From the NCBI GenBank assembly GCA_018240585.1, contig JAFEFM010000497.1:1-48384 (forward strand): 48,384 bases of DNA, given 5' to 3'. Numbering within the stretch: position 1 is the stretch's first letter; each line of letters starts with the position of its first letter. Under the pieces are notes generated by a model that worked only from the letters and a program-made list of their open reading frames with translations, was not told the DNA's origin and did not search any database. Below are positions 8,136 through 16,090 of this stretch, piece by piece. The position numbers were made by a program, and so were the translations under genes. This DNA is from Pseudomonadota bacterium (GTDB lineage: Bacteria > Pseudomonadota > Gammaproteobacteria > Burkholderiales > Rhodocyclaceae).

Positions 8136-9530
8136 TCAGTCTCCAGCCGGGACGCCTTGCGACCGCGGCGCGGATGCGCTCGCCGGCTCGGACTGCGAAG
8201 GCGCAAGGCTGCGGCCGGCGCGGCGCTCGAGTTCGAGCGAGGCGGCGCCGACCAGCTCCTGATCGCTGCGCAGCACACGCGGCGTCAGGAACACCACCAG
8301 CTCGCTCTCGCGATTTTGGAAACGGGTGGAGCGGAACAGGTTGCCCAGCACCGGCACTTCGCCCAGATAGGGCACGGCATTGACGTCCTTGGCCTGGTCG
8401 CGGCTGATCACGCCCGACAGGGCGAGCGTCTCGCCTTCGCGCAGGTTGAATTCGGTTTCGGTGCGGCGCGACAGCAGTCCGGGCACGCCCATCACGGCCA
8501 CGCTGCGGTCCAGCGAGCTGACTTCGGTCTTGATGCGCGCGCGGATGGCGCCCGAGTCGTCGGCGACAGGTGCAAGGATCTCCAGGCGGATGCCGTACTC
8601 CTTGAAAGTGACGCTGGGCGTTCCGGTGGCCGAGGCGGTTGCGACCGGGATCTCGCCGCCGGCAAGGAAGCTGGCGGTGCCGCGATTGCGCGCGGCCAGG
8701 CGTGGCTGGGCGAGGATGACCGCGTCGCCCTTCTGCGCCAGCAGGTTGAGCCGGCCGAACAGCGAGCCCACCACGCTCACCCGGGTGGTGAAGCGCCGCA
8801 GCCGATCGGCCGCGATGTCCACCTCGCTGCGCTGGTTGCCATCGTCGAGTGCAGCGGACACCGCCCGGCCTTCGCGATTGTTGTGATAAAGGTCTCCTGC
8901 AATCTCGAAGCCAAGCAGTGGCTTGCCCTGCGTCGTCCAGTCGATGCCGAGATCCTCCAGCCCGCTGCGGGAGATCTCGACGAAGCGCACGTCGAACTCG
9001 AACATCCGGTCGAAGCCTACGCGGCTGGTGAAGTCGATGACCTGCGGGAAGCGCTTGACAATCTCCGCGATGCGATCACGGTCCGCATCGGCGATGTCGG
9101 CGCCCTCGATCAGGATGTTGTCGCCGATGCTGCGCGATCTCACATTGGGGATGTCGCGGAAGAAGGATTGCAGATCACGCGTAACGCGAGATATGTCGTG
9201 CCCCTGCACGACGATCTTCAAGCGGTGATTTCGCCCGCCGCGCGACCACACATGCAGGGTGGTCTCGCCCGGTGCGTTTGCCATCAACAGGATTTCCCGG
9301 TCGTCGAGCACTGCGGCAGACAACACTTTGCCGTCACCCACGGCAAGCCGGCTGGCATTGCGCTGGGGCAGCACACGGCTCTCGCCGGCAAAGAGTTTCA
9401 GCTCGGCGAGCGTCGCCGCATCCGCCGCCGCGACCTCGCCATCGGTGGGCACCACGCGGGTTGCGTGTGCGCATGGATGGAGGGTGAGCAGGGCGCACAG
9501 GCCAAGGAGGCAGATGGTTTTGCAGGACAT
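8136..9530 (-). CDS. cpaC: Tad outer-membrane secretin CpaC/RcpA
   Basis: A 464-residue secretin with a signal peptide at residues 1-23 (hydrophobic ICLLGLCALLTLHPCAHA). An N-terminal pilus-assembly domain follows (LFAGESRVLPQRNASRLAVG ... VLDDREILLMANAPGETTLHVW). Next is a BON-like segment (VTRDLQSFFRDIPNVRSRSI). The C-terminal secretin core spans about residues 190-430, with the signatures VFLTPRVLRSDQEL and VPYLGEVPVLGNLFRST. It forms the outer-membrane channel for the Flp pilus. The C-terminal tail is Ser/Pro-rich. It has no recognisable lipobox, so its targeting probably needs another factor; no pilotin is encoded nearby. Confidence 0.94.
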   Translation of the reverse strand: MSCKTICLLGLCALLTLHPCAHATRVVPTDGEVAAADAATLAELKLFAGESRVLPQRNASRLAVGDGKVLSAAVLDDREILLMANAPGETTLHVWSRGGRNHRLKIVVQGHDISRVTRDLQSFFRDIPNVRSRSIGDNILIEGADIADADRDRIAEIVKRFPQVIDFTSRVGFDRMFEFDVRFVEISRSGLEDLGIDWTTQGKPLLGFEIAGDLYHNNREGRAVSAALDDGNQRSEVDIAADRLRRFTTRVSVVGSLFGRLNLLAQKGDAVILAQPRLAARNRGTASFLAGGEIPVATASATGTPSVTFKEYGIRLEILAPVADDSGAIRARIKTEVSSLDRSVAVMGVPGLLSRRTETEFNLREGETLALSGVISRDQAKDVNAVPYLGEVPVLGNLFRSTRFQNRESELVVFLTPRVLRSDQELVGAASLELERRAGRSLAPSQSEPASASAPRSQGVPAGD

Positions 9531-9590
9531 GATCGGGGGATGGCGAGCGTGGAGTTGGATGCGGAGGGAATGCGAAAGGAGGTCGCCGCG

Positions 9591-10520
9591 TCATCGCATG
9601 GTCGGGCTGGTAGTCGGGCGTGAAATCGGGCCGGAATTGACGGATGCGGCCAGATCCGCCGTTGCCGTCGGGAAAGGGCCAGTGCTCCTCCCAAGGCGGG
9701 GGAGATTCTCTGGCTCTTCTGGCAATGGGGCGCGCATCGCTGGCGCCCCATTGCCGCCGTAGATCACCGGCACGGGCGGAGCCGTCCGCATGAGCGGCTG
9801 TTCGAGCCCGAGCAGCGCGAGGGCATCACGACGCAGAGGTGGCAGTTTCGCGCGGTCGCCCGGACCACGCAGGACGGCGGTGATCGTCCCGACGGTTCGG
9901 GCGGCGACGATGCGCTGCGCTTCCTCGGCGCTCGCATCCAGTGTGACGGTCGAATAGCGACGCTCGGCCCCCTCTTGCCCCCCAGCCGCAACGGTGCGCG
10001 CGCCCGCAGCCAGCACCGCGACATCCTGAAGGAGCAGGACACTGAGGTTTTCCTGGTTGCGGCGCACGGTGAGCAGCAGGTCGACGACGTCACCCGGCTC
10101 GAGCAGCCCGGCAATCGAGCTGATTTCATCCACCGAAAGCGTCACCGCCCGGCGGCCGGACGCCAGGCGCGCGGAAAGCGTGGGCGGGCGCCGGTCCTGC
10201 AGTTGCGACCAAAGCAGTGGCTCGCCGCGGCGCGCCGGGAAACCCAGCACGGCACCGGCTGCGCGGTCGAACTGTTCGGGCGAGATTGCGCTGGAATGCA
10301 GCCATTCCGCCGGGATGTCACGTACCGCGACGCGGGCATGGTCAAGTGCCTCGCCTGCTCCCATGTCCTCCTTCGCGACAACGGCGCGTGCCGTGCGCTG
10401 TTCGACCCGGCGCTCGATGTCGGCGACCCGGTCATCCAGGTAGCGCATGGCGGTGAGGGCCGCGCCAGCACCGATCACGAGTGCCGCGGCGAGGATGACC
10501 CAGTTGCGATGCAATCTCAT
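9591..10520 (-). CDS. cpaB: Flp pilus assembly protein CpaB/RcpC (SAF domain)
   Basis: A 309-residue protein with an N-terminal membrane anchor (WVILAAALVIGAGAALTAM). A SAF domain follows (RAVVAKEDMGAGEALDHARV ... AGAVLGFPARRGEPLLWSQL). The RcpC/CpaB domain covers about residues 120-240 (AVTLSVDEISSIAGLLEPGDVVDLLLT). It is periplasmic and probably links the inner platform to the secretin. The roughly 80-residue C-terminus is Pro-rich and low in complexity. It is 60 bases upstream of cpaC, the largest gap inside the operon, and 14 bases after the mini-prepilin gene. Confidence 0.92.
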   Translation of the reverse strand: MRLHRNWVILAAALVIGAGAALTAMRYLDDRVADIERRVEQRTARAVVAKEDMGAGEALDHARVAVRDIPAEWLHSSAISPEQFDRAAGAVLGFPARRGEPLLWSQLQDRRPPTLSARLASGRRAVTLSVDEISSIAGLLEPGDVVDLLLTVRRNQENLSVLLLQDVAVLAAGARTVAAGGQEGAERRYSTVTLDASAEEAQRIVAARTVGTITAVLRGPGDRAKLPPLRRDALALLGLEQPLMRTAPPVPVIYGGNGAPAMRAPLPEEPENLPRLGRSTGPFPTATADLAASVNSGPISRPTTSPTMR

Positions 10521-10534
10521 GGGCAGAGTCCGGC

Positions 10535-10732
10535 TTACTGGGGAAGCGAAAGGGCGGCGAGGAAACGATCGAATCCGATTCCGATAGCTTCGGTGAACAC
10601 CTGCGCCAAGGACGGATTCCCACCGTAGGGGAGTGCGAAGAGGCCGACCACGATGCAGAGGGCCACGATCAGCTCGACGGCAGACTGGCCGCGGGCCAAC
10701 AGGGGAAGCGCATGGGCGCGATGCTTGTGCAT
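10535..10732 (-). CDS. 65-residue prepilin-like small protein
   Basis: A very short protein. After a basic leader (MHKHRAHALPLLARG) comes QSAVELIVALCIVVGLFALP, which has the Gly before the cut site, Glu at +5 and a hydrophobic helix: the layout of a class III (Flp/TadE-type) prepilin. Only about 25 residues follow the helix. It directly abuts the stop of the upstream secreted-protein gene with no spacer and precedes cpaB by 14 bases. It is distinct in sequence from the flp gene at the head of the operon. Possible roles are a minor pilin or a truncated TadE-like subunit; I cannot choose. Confidence 0.75.
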   Translation of the reverse strand: MHKHRAHALPLLARGQSAVELIVALCIVVGLFALPYGGNPSLAQVFTEAIGIGFDRFLAALSLPQ

Positions 10733-11455
10733 TCAGTGACCTCCCGGCTCGCCGGAGAGCAGGTTTAGCGTGATTGCCGTGCTGGCCGACGGTCCAACGT
10801 CGCTGCCAAGCCGGGTAACGATCAACAGCGCGTCGCCCTGAGCACTGCTGAACCAGAGGCTGCGTCCCTCGGCCAGCCCTTTGTCGCCACCGGTGTCATG
10901 CACCAGGCGATAGCCGCGTGCGTGCAGGGCGGAACGGAAGTGGTCGACGTTCTCGCCGATCGACTGGCGATTGAAAAGGGTATGCAGGCGGGAATGCCGG
11001 TCAGCGTCCCTGGTCGTGATCGTGCTTGCGACCCGGGTTCCGCCGGGGAGGGCGAATTCATCGAAGCGCCGATGCTGAACCCGCGACAGAGGCGTCTCGG
11101 ACAACGTGCCGGCGGTGCCCGCGACTCCGGCGGGCCGCAATCGCAGTGTGATCAGGCTGTCATCCTGTTTGCGGGCGAGCACCCTCCAGCCCTGGATATC
11201 GCGTTCAACTCGTTGCATACCCAGCCACTGCCGGCTCCGTTCGAGCATTTCGGCGTAGGGGCGCGACACCTGGAATGCCCTGATGCGCACAGGGGTGCCG
11301 TTGAGACTCAGCGCCGGCGCGATGTCGATGAGTTCCGATTCGGCGAACGGCGAGCCCTCGCCCATTGCGGCGCCAACGGTACCGACATGCGCCGCGGCGA
11401 CCGCCAGCATGAGCACATGGGCACGCACGCGCGAGTTGAAGGCGGCGCTCAGCAT
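10733..11455 (-). CDS. Secreted protein of unknown function in the Tad operon
   Basis: A 240-residue protein of no family I recognise. The start at 11455 has GGAGG a few bases upstream and overlaps the stop of the TadE-like gene by seven bases; an ATG at 11476 is a longer alternative. The N-terminus looks like a signal peptide (hydrophobic VLMLAVAAAHVGTVGAA). The rest is soluble, with a polar middle region and a C-terminal part (YRLVHDTGGDKGLAEGRSLW, then GDALLIVTRLG) that reads like a small alpha/beta domain. The position between TadE/TadG-like proteins and cpaB suggests a periplasmic accessory role in pilus assembly. That is inference from location only. Confidence 0.75.
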   Translation of the reverse strand: MLSAAFNSRVRAHVLMLAVAAAHVGTVGAAMGEGSPFAESELIDIAPALSLNGTPVRIRAFQVSRPYAEMLERSRQWLGMQRVERDIQGWRVLARKQDDSLITLRLRPAGVAGTAGTLSETPLSRVQHRRFDEFALPGGTRVASTITTRDADRHSRLHTLFNRQSIGENVDHFRSALHARGYRLVHDTGGDKGLAEGRSLWFSSAQGDALLIVTRLGSDVGPSASTAITLNLLSGEPGGH

Positions 11456-12198
11456 CCGCCCTCCAGCCTGTCGCATGGCACCACGTCAGGCTTGATGTCC
11501 CCCACCTGCATGGTTGGGTCGAGGACGAGCGGTGGCAGGCGGCCGACAGTTTCGCCGAGCAGTTTCAGCGGTCCGATCGGATAGACGAGCGCGCGTCCGC
11601 CAGCAATGCGATCTGCCAGATCGTCGGCGCCCGCCGCTGCCCAGCCGTGTGCAAGCAGCACCTGATGGCGGCGGATTTCGAGGCCGAGCGCATCGAATGG
11701 CGGCAGGTTGGCGACGTCCCGCGGCCTGACGGTGACGACGCCCTCGTGCAGTTCACTGTCCGGGAGGTCGAAGCCGCTCGTGCCGAGGACCAGGGCGGCC
11801 GACTGCGACCCCGATGGCGCGGATCGAGTGCGCAAGCCGACATCGGTCTCGAAGTTCACCAGCAGCGGCCGACCGCTGTGATCGACCCACAATGGATTGC
11901 GGTGCGCAGCGAAGTCGCCGGCCGCGTCCCCCGTCTTGATGGGCGCATCGCTGTTGCCGAAGAAGCGCCTGCGCACTTCTTGCGCCAGTTCTGGATCGGT
12001 GCGCCGTGCATGCTCGGCGCGGGCCGTCGTGGCCTCGAACACCAGGTAGCGTGCCGCGCTCTCCGACATGTGTGCCAGGTCCTGATACTTGCCGAGCAGT
12101 GGAATGGCCAGGAGGAGCGGCACGAGGGCGAGCATCAGCACTGCAAACTCTGCGAGTGACTGGCCGCGCTGGGCGGAGGAGGGGCTTCGTCGCGTCAT
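11449..12198 (-). CDS. TadE-like pilus assembly protein (second copy)
   Basis: A 249-residue protein. The N-terminus MTRRSPSSAQRG precedes QSLAEFAVLMLALVPLLLA, a class III prepilin-like motif with Glu at +5, as in TadE. The ATG at 12198 overlaps the TadG-like gene's stop as ATGA. After the membrane helix come GKYQDLAHMSESAARYLVFE, typical of TadE-type helices, then a mostly beta periplasmic domain. The protein is unrelated in detail to the tadE product at 3412-4344, so the operon encodes at least two TadE-type pseudopilins. The C-terminus ends in Cys. Confidence 0.8.
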   Translation of the reverse strand: MTRRSPSSAQRGQSLAEFAVLMLALVPLLLAIPLLGKYQDLAHMSESAARYLVFEATTARAEHARRTDPELAQEVRRRFFGNSDAPIKTGDAAGDFAAHRNPLWVDHSGRPLLVNFETDVGLRTRSAPSGSQSAALVLGTSGFDLPDSELHEGVVTVRPRDVANLPPFDALGLEIRRHQVLLAHGWAAAGADDLADRIAGGRALVYPIGPLKLLGETVGRLPPLVLDPTMQVGDIKPDVVPCDRLEGGC

Positions 12199-13583
12199 GG
12201 CAGCAACGCGCCTTCCTGACGTGCTGCCGCCCACGCACGATCGATTGCCGTCGGGCTCACAAGGCGCACCTCCCAATAGGGACTGTAAAGACTGGGGTAC
12301 TCGCGCCTGCCGTCCACCCGTTCGTCGATGCGCTCGAAGAAGACCTCGGCGCGTGACAGGGCGGCGATCTCGTCGCCCGGCGGCGTCGCTTCGAACCGTT
12401 GCAACCGGCCGGAAGGCTGGATGAGGCTTACGCCGCCGGACATCCGCAGACTGGGGCGTGGCTTGCTCACGCGCAGGCTCACCCCCGTTGCTGCCGTCCT
12501 CGACTGTTCCAGCCGCGCGAGATCGCGTGTAGTGGGCAGGCCGCTGAATCGCGCGCCGAGTTCAGCAAGATCGAGCATCGAGGGCTCGGCGTACATCTTC
12601 GTGGTGCGCCGATTGTCGACGTAGGTGCCGCCGTGGAACCCCGTGCCAGGTGTGCCCTCGCCGTTGTCCGCCGCGGCCGCACCCCAGGCTAGGGATGTGC
12701 GCCGCCAGCGCCAGCTTCCCTTGCGCAGGCGCTGCCCCTCATGTTCGAGGGTGTCGATGGCGCGCCATTCGTCGTAATTGATGAGATCCGTGCCGCCACG
12801 CCGCTTCAGTTCGACATTCCGTTGCAGGGGCCAGATGTCTGGCCCGCCGATGGACCAGCGTCGCTCGGCGGTGAACGCATCACGCGAGCTAAGCACTGTC
12901 TCGGCGAGACGCCCGCGCCCGTCGCCAGCGGGGTCGCCCTTGCTGTATGCGCGGGTAAAGGCATCGAACCCGTGGCTTCCCGCGACCAGTTCGGCCGTCA
13001 TCGCGGGGTCGATGCGATGCACGATCTCGTTGGCGAGTGCGCGCTGCGCTGTGCCGGCGTCCAGTGCCCCATGAAGGACCGACTGCGATCTCGACAGCGC
13101 CTGTGACACGAGGTCGTGGGCCGAGACGATCGCGGCGAGTCCCTCGTCGAGCGCTCTGATCGCGCCATCCGTGACGCCGCCGCCGAGGTGATCGACATAT
13201 GCGGTGCCGCCGAACCCTGCGACGACACGCGCGAGCCGAGGATATTCCAGGGGATCGTAGATCCAGCTCGATGCGACGTCCGCAAGGGCGTCCGCGTTGT
13301 CAACGCCGGCGCCGAAGTAGTGGAGCCACGATGCGAGACTCACTGCCTGGGCGATCGCGACCTGGTTTGCGACGATCGCACGATTCGAGTAGGCGTCGAA
13401 ATTGAGTGCCCGCGCCTCGAGCACTGCGACGCTGTAGGCCGCGCCGTCGGCCGCGTTGGTGATGCGGAGCTTCTCATCGACGGCACGGCCGCTGTTGAAA
13501 ACGAAATACATCACCGCCGCCGCGCCGAGCATGAAGAACAGGCCGAGCGGCAGTGCTTGTCCGGCATCTCGCGCGCAAATCAT
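12195..13583 (-). CDS. TadG-like pilus assembly protein
   Basis: A 462-residue protein with the N-terminal helix AGQALPLGLFFMLGAAAVMY followed by NSGRAVDEKLRITNAADGAAYSVAV. That is the TadG_N layout (short leader, one helix, then the conserved NAAD/DAAA segment). It lacks the Glu at +5. A long periplasmic region of about 400 residues follows with no von Willebrand A motif that I can see; TadG proteins often carry one. It overlaps the Lnt paralogue by ATGA at its start and the TadE-like gene by ATGA at its end. It is probably a minor component of the Flp pilus apparatus. Confidence 0.8.
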   Translation of the reverse strand: MICARDAGQALPLGLFFMLGAAAVMYFVFNSGRAVDEKLRITNAADGAAYSVAVLEARALNFDAYSNRAIVANQVAIAQAVSLASWLHYFGAGVDNADALADVASSWIYDPLEYPRLARVVAGFGGTAYVDHLGGGVTDGAIRALDEGLAAIVSAHDLVSQALSRSQSVLHGALDAGTAQRALANEIVHRIDPAMTAELVAGSHGFDAFTRAYSKGDPAGDGRGRLAETVLSSRDAFTAERRWSIGGPDIWPLQRNVELKRRGGTDLINYDEWRAIDTLEHEGQRLRKGSWRWRRTSLAWGAAAADNGEGTPGTGFHGGTYVDNRRTTKMYAEPSMLDLAELGARFSGLPTTRDLARLEQSRTAATGVSLRVSKPRPSLRMSGGVSLIQPSGRLQRFEATPPGDEIAALSRAEVFFERIDERVDGRREYPSLYSPYWEVRLVSPTAIDRAWAAARQEGALLP

Positions 13584-15115
13584 GAGCGCTCCACGATGAC
13601 GGTCGAGCTATCACGTCGGGCATACGAGACACCCATCAGCGTGAATGCGGCGGCGAACGTAGCGACACCGACGGCGATCGCGTCGCCGTAACGCGTGTAG
13701 GGCGTAACCCCGTCTCGCGGCTGGACAGCCGCATCCAGCATTGCGGATCGATTCGGTGGCGCTGCAGCGACGATACGGCCTTGATGGTCGATCGACGCGC
13801 TCCAGCCGGTATTGGCGACGCGCAACAGCGGCTTTCCCGCCTCGGCCGCGCGCGCCTGCGCGATCTGAAGGTGTTGGTGCATCGGCGCGTCGCTTCCGGC
13901 CCAGCTGTCGTTTGAGATGACGACAAGGTAGCCGGCAGCAGCATCCTCCGACCTCAGCGCGTGCGCGAACAGGTCCTCGAAGCACAGCTTGAGCGCCACG
14001 CGGACACCTCCCAGCACGATGCCGTCCTGATCCGGGGAGCCGGGAACGGTGTCGGTCATGTGCGGACCGCCGCCTTGCATGGGCAGCGCGCCGAGGAGCC
14101 CGGGGACGGGCACATATTCGCCGAACGGGACAAGGAAGCGCTTGTCTCGGAGTTGTGCCCCGGAAGCACCGATGACGCTCGCCGAGCTGAAGTAGCCGCC
14201 TGCCGGCTGGTCCGAAGGGCGAAAGAAGGATATGAGCAGATCACGCGACTCCTCGATCGCGGCATGCTCGAGGGACGCGATGTAACCCGCAGGCAACTGG
14301 TGCACGAGCAGAGGCAGCGCTGTTTCCGGCAGCAGGGTGACCGGGGCATCACTGGCGAGCAACGCGCTGCGGTAGTGCTCGAGTGCGCGCACTACCTGCG
14401 CGCGATCGAACTTCTCCGATGCCGGAAAATTGCCCTGCAGCAGGCGGGCGCGAATCGGCTGGCCGACGGGTTGCGTCCAGTCGATGGCAGCGCTTGCCGG
14501 GGCCAGAAGGAACAACACGGCCAAGGCGGCCAGCGCGGCACGTTTCGCTCGCAACATGCTCGGCAGGACGAGAATCGCCAGCAAGGCGCCAAGCATCACG
14601 ACGACGAAACTCAGGCCCAGTGCGCCGACCACAGGCAACAGACCGCTCAAGGGGCTTGCGGGGATTTGGGTGTGACCCAGTTGCCCCCAGGGGAAATGGA
14701 AGCGACTGAACTGGCGCATCCACTCCGTGAGCGTCCACATCCCGGGGATGAAGAGCCCGGCGAGGACACCAGGCCCCGATCCTCGCTGACATGCCCAGCT
14801 TGCCAGCGAGGCGATGAGGGCGGGCGCGACAGCGAAGCCGAGGATGAGGACGGACGGCACCGCGTACGCCTCAACGAACGTATCCGACGGAGCAATCCCT
14901 GCGAAGAGCCAGCCCAGCGTCGCACCGTAAAGGCCGATCCCATAGAGTCCGCCGGCTGTGAGCGCAATGCGGGGTGCCTGCGCACGGAGTGCGAGCCATG
15001 TCAGCGAGAGGCCCGACAACGGCGCAAGGAACCAGGCGCCGTGAGGAGCGTGCGCGAAACCCGTTGCAACACCCCCGACCAGGGCCATTGCGTGCAGGCG
15101 CAGATTTCCGAGCAT
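13580..15115 (-). CDS. Apolipoprotein N-acyltransferase (Lnt) paralogue in the Tad operon
   Basis: A 511-residue integral membrane enzyme of the Lnt family. Six to seven hydrophobic segments lie in residues 1-210 and one at the C-terminus (about 478-497), around a nitrilase-type domain at about 222-465. The catalytic triad is intact: Glu264 (LLPETALP), Lys325 (LRDKRFLVPFGEYVP) and Cys378 (ALKLCFEDLF), matching E267/K335/C387 of the E. coli enzyme; Cys-Phe-Glu replaces Cys-Tyr-Glu. Lnt adds the third acyl chain to lipoproteins at the periplasmic face of the inner membrane. It begins 14 bases after flp and overlaps the TadG-like gene. The housekeeping lnt usually lies beside ybeX/corC, which are not here, so this may be a dedicated paralogue or the only copy. 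Confidence 0.88.
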   Translation of the reverse strand: MLGNLRLHAMALVGGVATGFAHAPHGAWFLAPLSGLSLTWLALRAQAPRIALTAGGLYGIGLYGATLGWLFAGIAPSDTFVEAYAVPSVLILGFAVAPALIASLASWACQRGSGPGVLAGLFIPGMWTLTEWMRQFSRFHFPWGQLGHTQIPASPLSGLLPVVGALGLSFVVVMLGALLAILVLPSMLRAKRAALAALAVLFLLAPASAAIDWTQPVGQPIRARLLQGNFPASEKFDRAQVVRALEHYRSALLASDAPVTLLPETALPLLVHQLPAGYIASLEHAAIEESRDLLISFFRPSDQPAGGYFSSASVIGASGAQLRDKRFLVPFGEYVPVPGLLGALPMQGGGPHMTDTVPGSPDQDGIVLGGVRVALKLCFEDLFAHALRSEDAAAGYLVVISNDSWAGSDAPMHQHLQIAQARAAEAGKPLLRVANTGWSASIDHQGRIVAAAPPNRSAMLDAAVQPRDGVTPYTRYGDAIAVGVATFAAAFTLMGVSYARRDSSTVIVERS

Positions 15116-15129
15116 GGGATGGAGGACGA

Positions 15130-15399
15130 TCAGCGCCCGGTGTTGCCGACATAGTTGTCGAGGGTGCGTTTGCTGTCTGCCTGGGTCGAGGCACTGGTTG
15201 CCGCAGCCTGCGCCCGGGTTTTTGCCGAGGTGCCGTCGCTTCCCGCGATCTCGGTTGCAATCGCTGCGGTCTGATTGCGGACGGCCTGGCCGAAGTACTG
15301 GTACACCGCAATGGCGGCGACGGCGATGAGCGCGACTATGATGATGTACTCAGTCATCCCTTGGCCGCGAAGGCCATACGCACCGCTTTTTCTCAGCAT
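15130..15399 (-). CDS. flp: Flp-type major prepilin
   Basis: An 89-residue prepilin. The 12-residue leader ends in Gly12, followed by QGMTEYIIIVALIAVAAIAV. This fits the Flp G/XXXXEY cleavage rule with Glu at +5 and Tyr at +6. The hydrophobic helix is followed by an Ala/Ser/Thr-rich, presumably surface-exposed tail of about 55 residues, longer than in many Flp pilins. GGAGGAGGTG lies just upstream of the start, a very strong ribosome binding site suiting a major subunit. It is the first gene of the operon that ends with the RHS gene. Confidence 0.93.
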   Translation of the reverse strand: MLRKSGAYGLRGQGMTEYIIIVALIAVAAIAVYQYFGQAVRNQTAAIATEIAGSDGTSAKTRAQAAATSASTQADSKRTLDNYVGNTGR

Positions 15400-15432
15400 T
15401 TCGCACCTCCTCCAGAAAATGCTATTGGCATT

Positions 15433-15461
15433 AATATGGCGCGAGCCGGAGCGAAGTGCAA
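15433..15461 (-). promoter_or_regulatory. Probable sigma-70 promoter of the flp/tad operon
   Basis: On the minus strand a -35 box TTGCAC (15456-15461) and a -10 box CATATT (15433-15438) are 17 bases apart, about 35 bases before the flp start. The -35 box overlaps the inverted repeat at 15457-15474. The match is read by eye and the -10 box is only four of six. Confidence 0.5.
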
Positions 15462-15474
15462 TATGCTTATTGCA
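15457..15474. promoter_or_regulatory. Perfect inverted repeat at the flp promoter (possible operator)
   Basis: TGCAATA - four bases - TATTGCA is a perfect 7-base inverted repeat overlapping the proposed -35 box of the tad operon. It lies in the divergent flp/yqhA intergenic region. Its position suits a dimeric regulator; the regulator is unknown. Confidence 0.45.
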
Positions 15475-15576
15475 ATTTTTTTAAAGGATTCCGGAGTGAG
15501 GAATGTTGCGCTGCAGTAGAATGCTGCACGGCAGCACTGCTAGAATGCGCACCTTTCCATCGACCAGGTCCCAGCC

Positions 15577-16083
15577 GTGAAACGACTTGAAAACGGGTTC
15601 GAGCATCTGCTCTTTTCCAGCCGCTGGCTCATGGCGCCGATCTATTTCGGGCTCGTGCTGGCAATGGTCATTCTGCTCGTCAAATTCGGCAAGGAAGTGT
15701 GGGGGCTGTTCGCGCACATCCTGACCGCGAGCGGCGGTGAGCTGATCATCGGCGTGCTGTCGCTGGTGGACATTGCGCTGATCATGAACCTGCTGATCAT
15801 CATCATGTTCAGCGGCTACGAGAACTTCGTCTCCAAGATGGAAGACCTGCACAGCCACCAGGATCGGCCCGACTGGATGGGGCACATCGGCTTCTCCGAT
15901 CTAAAGATCAAGCTGATCGGGTCGATCGTGGCGATCTCGGGTATCGAACTGCTCAAGGCCTTCATGAACGTGGGCAATCTGAGCGACCGCCATCTCGGCT
16001 GGATGGTCGGGATCCATGTCACCTTCCTGTTTTCCGGCGTGCTTTACGCCGCGATGGACCGGATCGCGGGGAAGGGACACTGA
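15577..16083 (+). CDS. yqhA: YqhA/UPF0114 (TIGR00645) family membrane protein
   Basis: A 168-residue integral membrane protein with three to four hydrophobic segments: PIYFGLVLAMVILLVKFG, then ELIIGVLSLVDIALIMNLLI, and two more towards the C-terminus. The start is GTG at 15577, giving MKRLENGFEHLLFSSRWLMAP, the typical family N-terminus; SGYENFVSKMEDL is also characteristic. The function is unknown. It is divergent from flp and convergent with glnD; only seven bases separate the two stop codons. No clear promoter was found, although TAGAATGC occurs twice upstream (near 15520 and 15543). Confidence 0.88.
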   Translation: MKRLENGFEHLLFSSRWLMAPIYFGLVLAMVILLVKFGKEVWGLFAHILTASGGELIIGVLSLVDIALIMNLLIIIMFSGYENFVSKMEDLHSHQDRPDWMGHIGFSDLKIKLIGSIVAISGIELLKAFMNVGNLSDRHLGWMVGIHVTFLFSGVLYAAMDRIAGKGH

Positions 16084-16090
16084 GTTCGCG

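Noticed and set aside
13961-15154. Plus-strand frame of 397 residues opposite the Lnt paralogue
   Set aside because: Low-complexity Arg/Gln/Glu composition; the opposite frame has intact Lnt motifs.
15472-15484. T-rich run near the flp promoter as a terminator
   Set aside because: There is no GC-rich stem next to it; the nearby palindrome is AT-rich and better placed as an operator.
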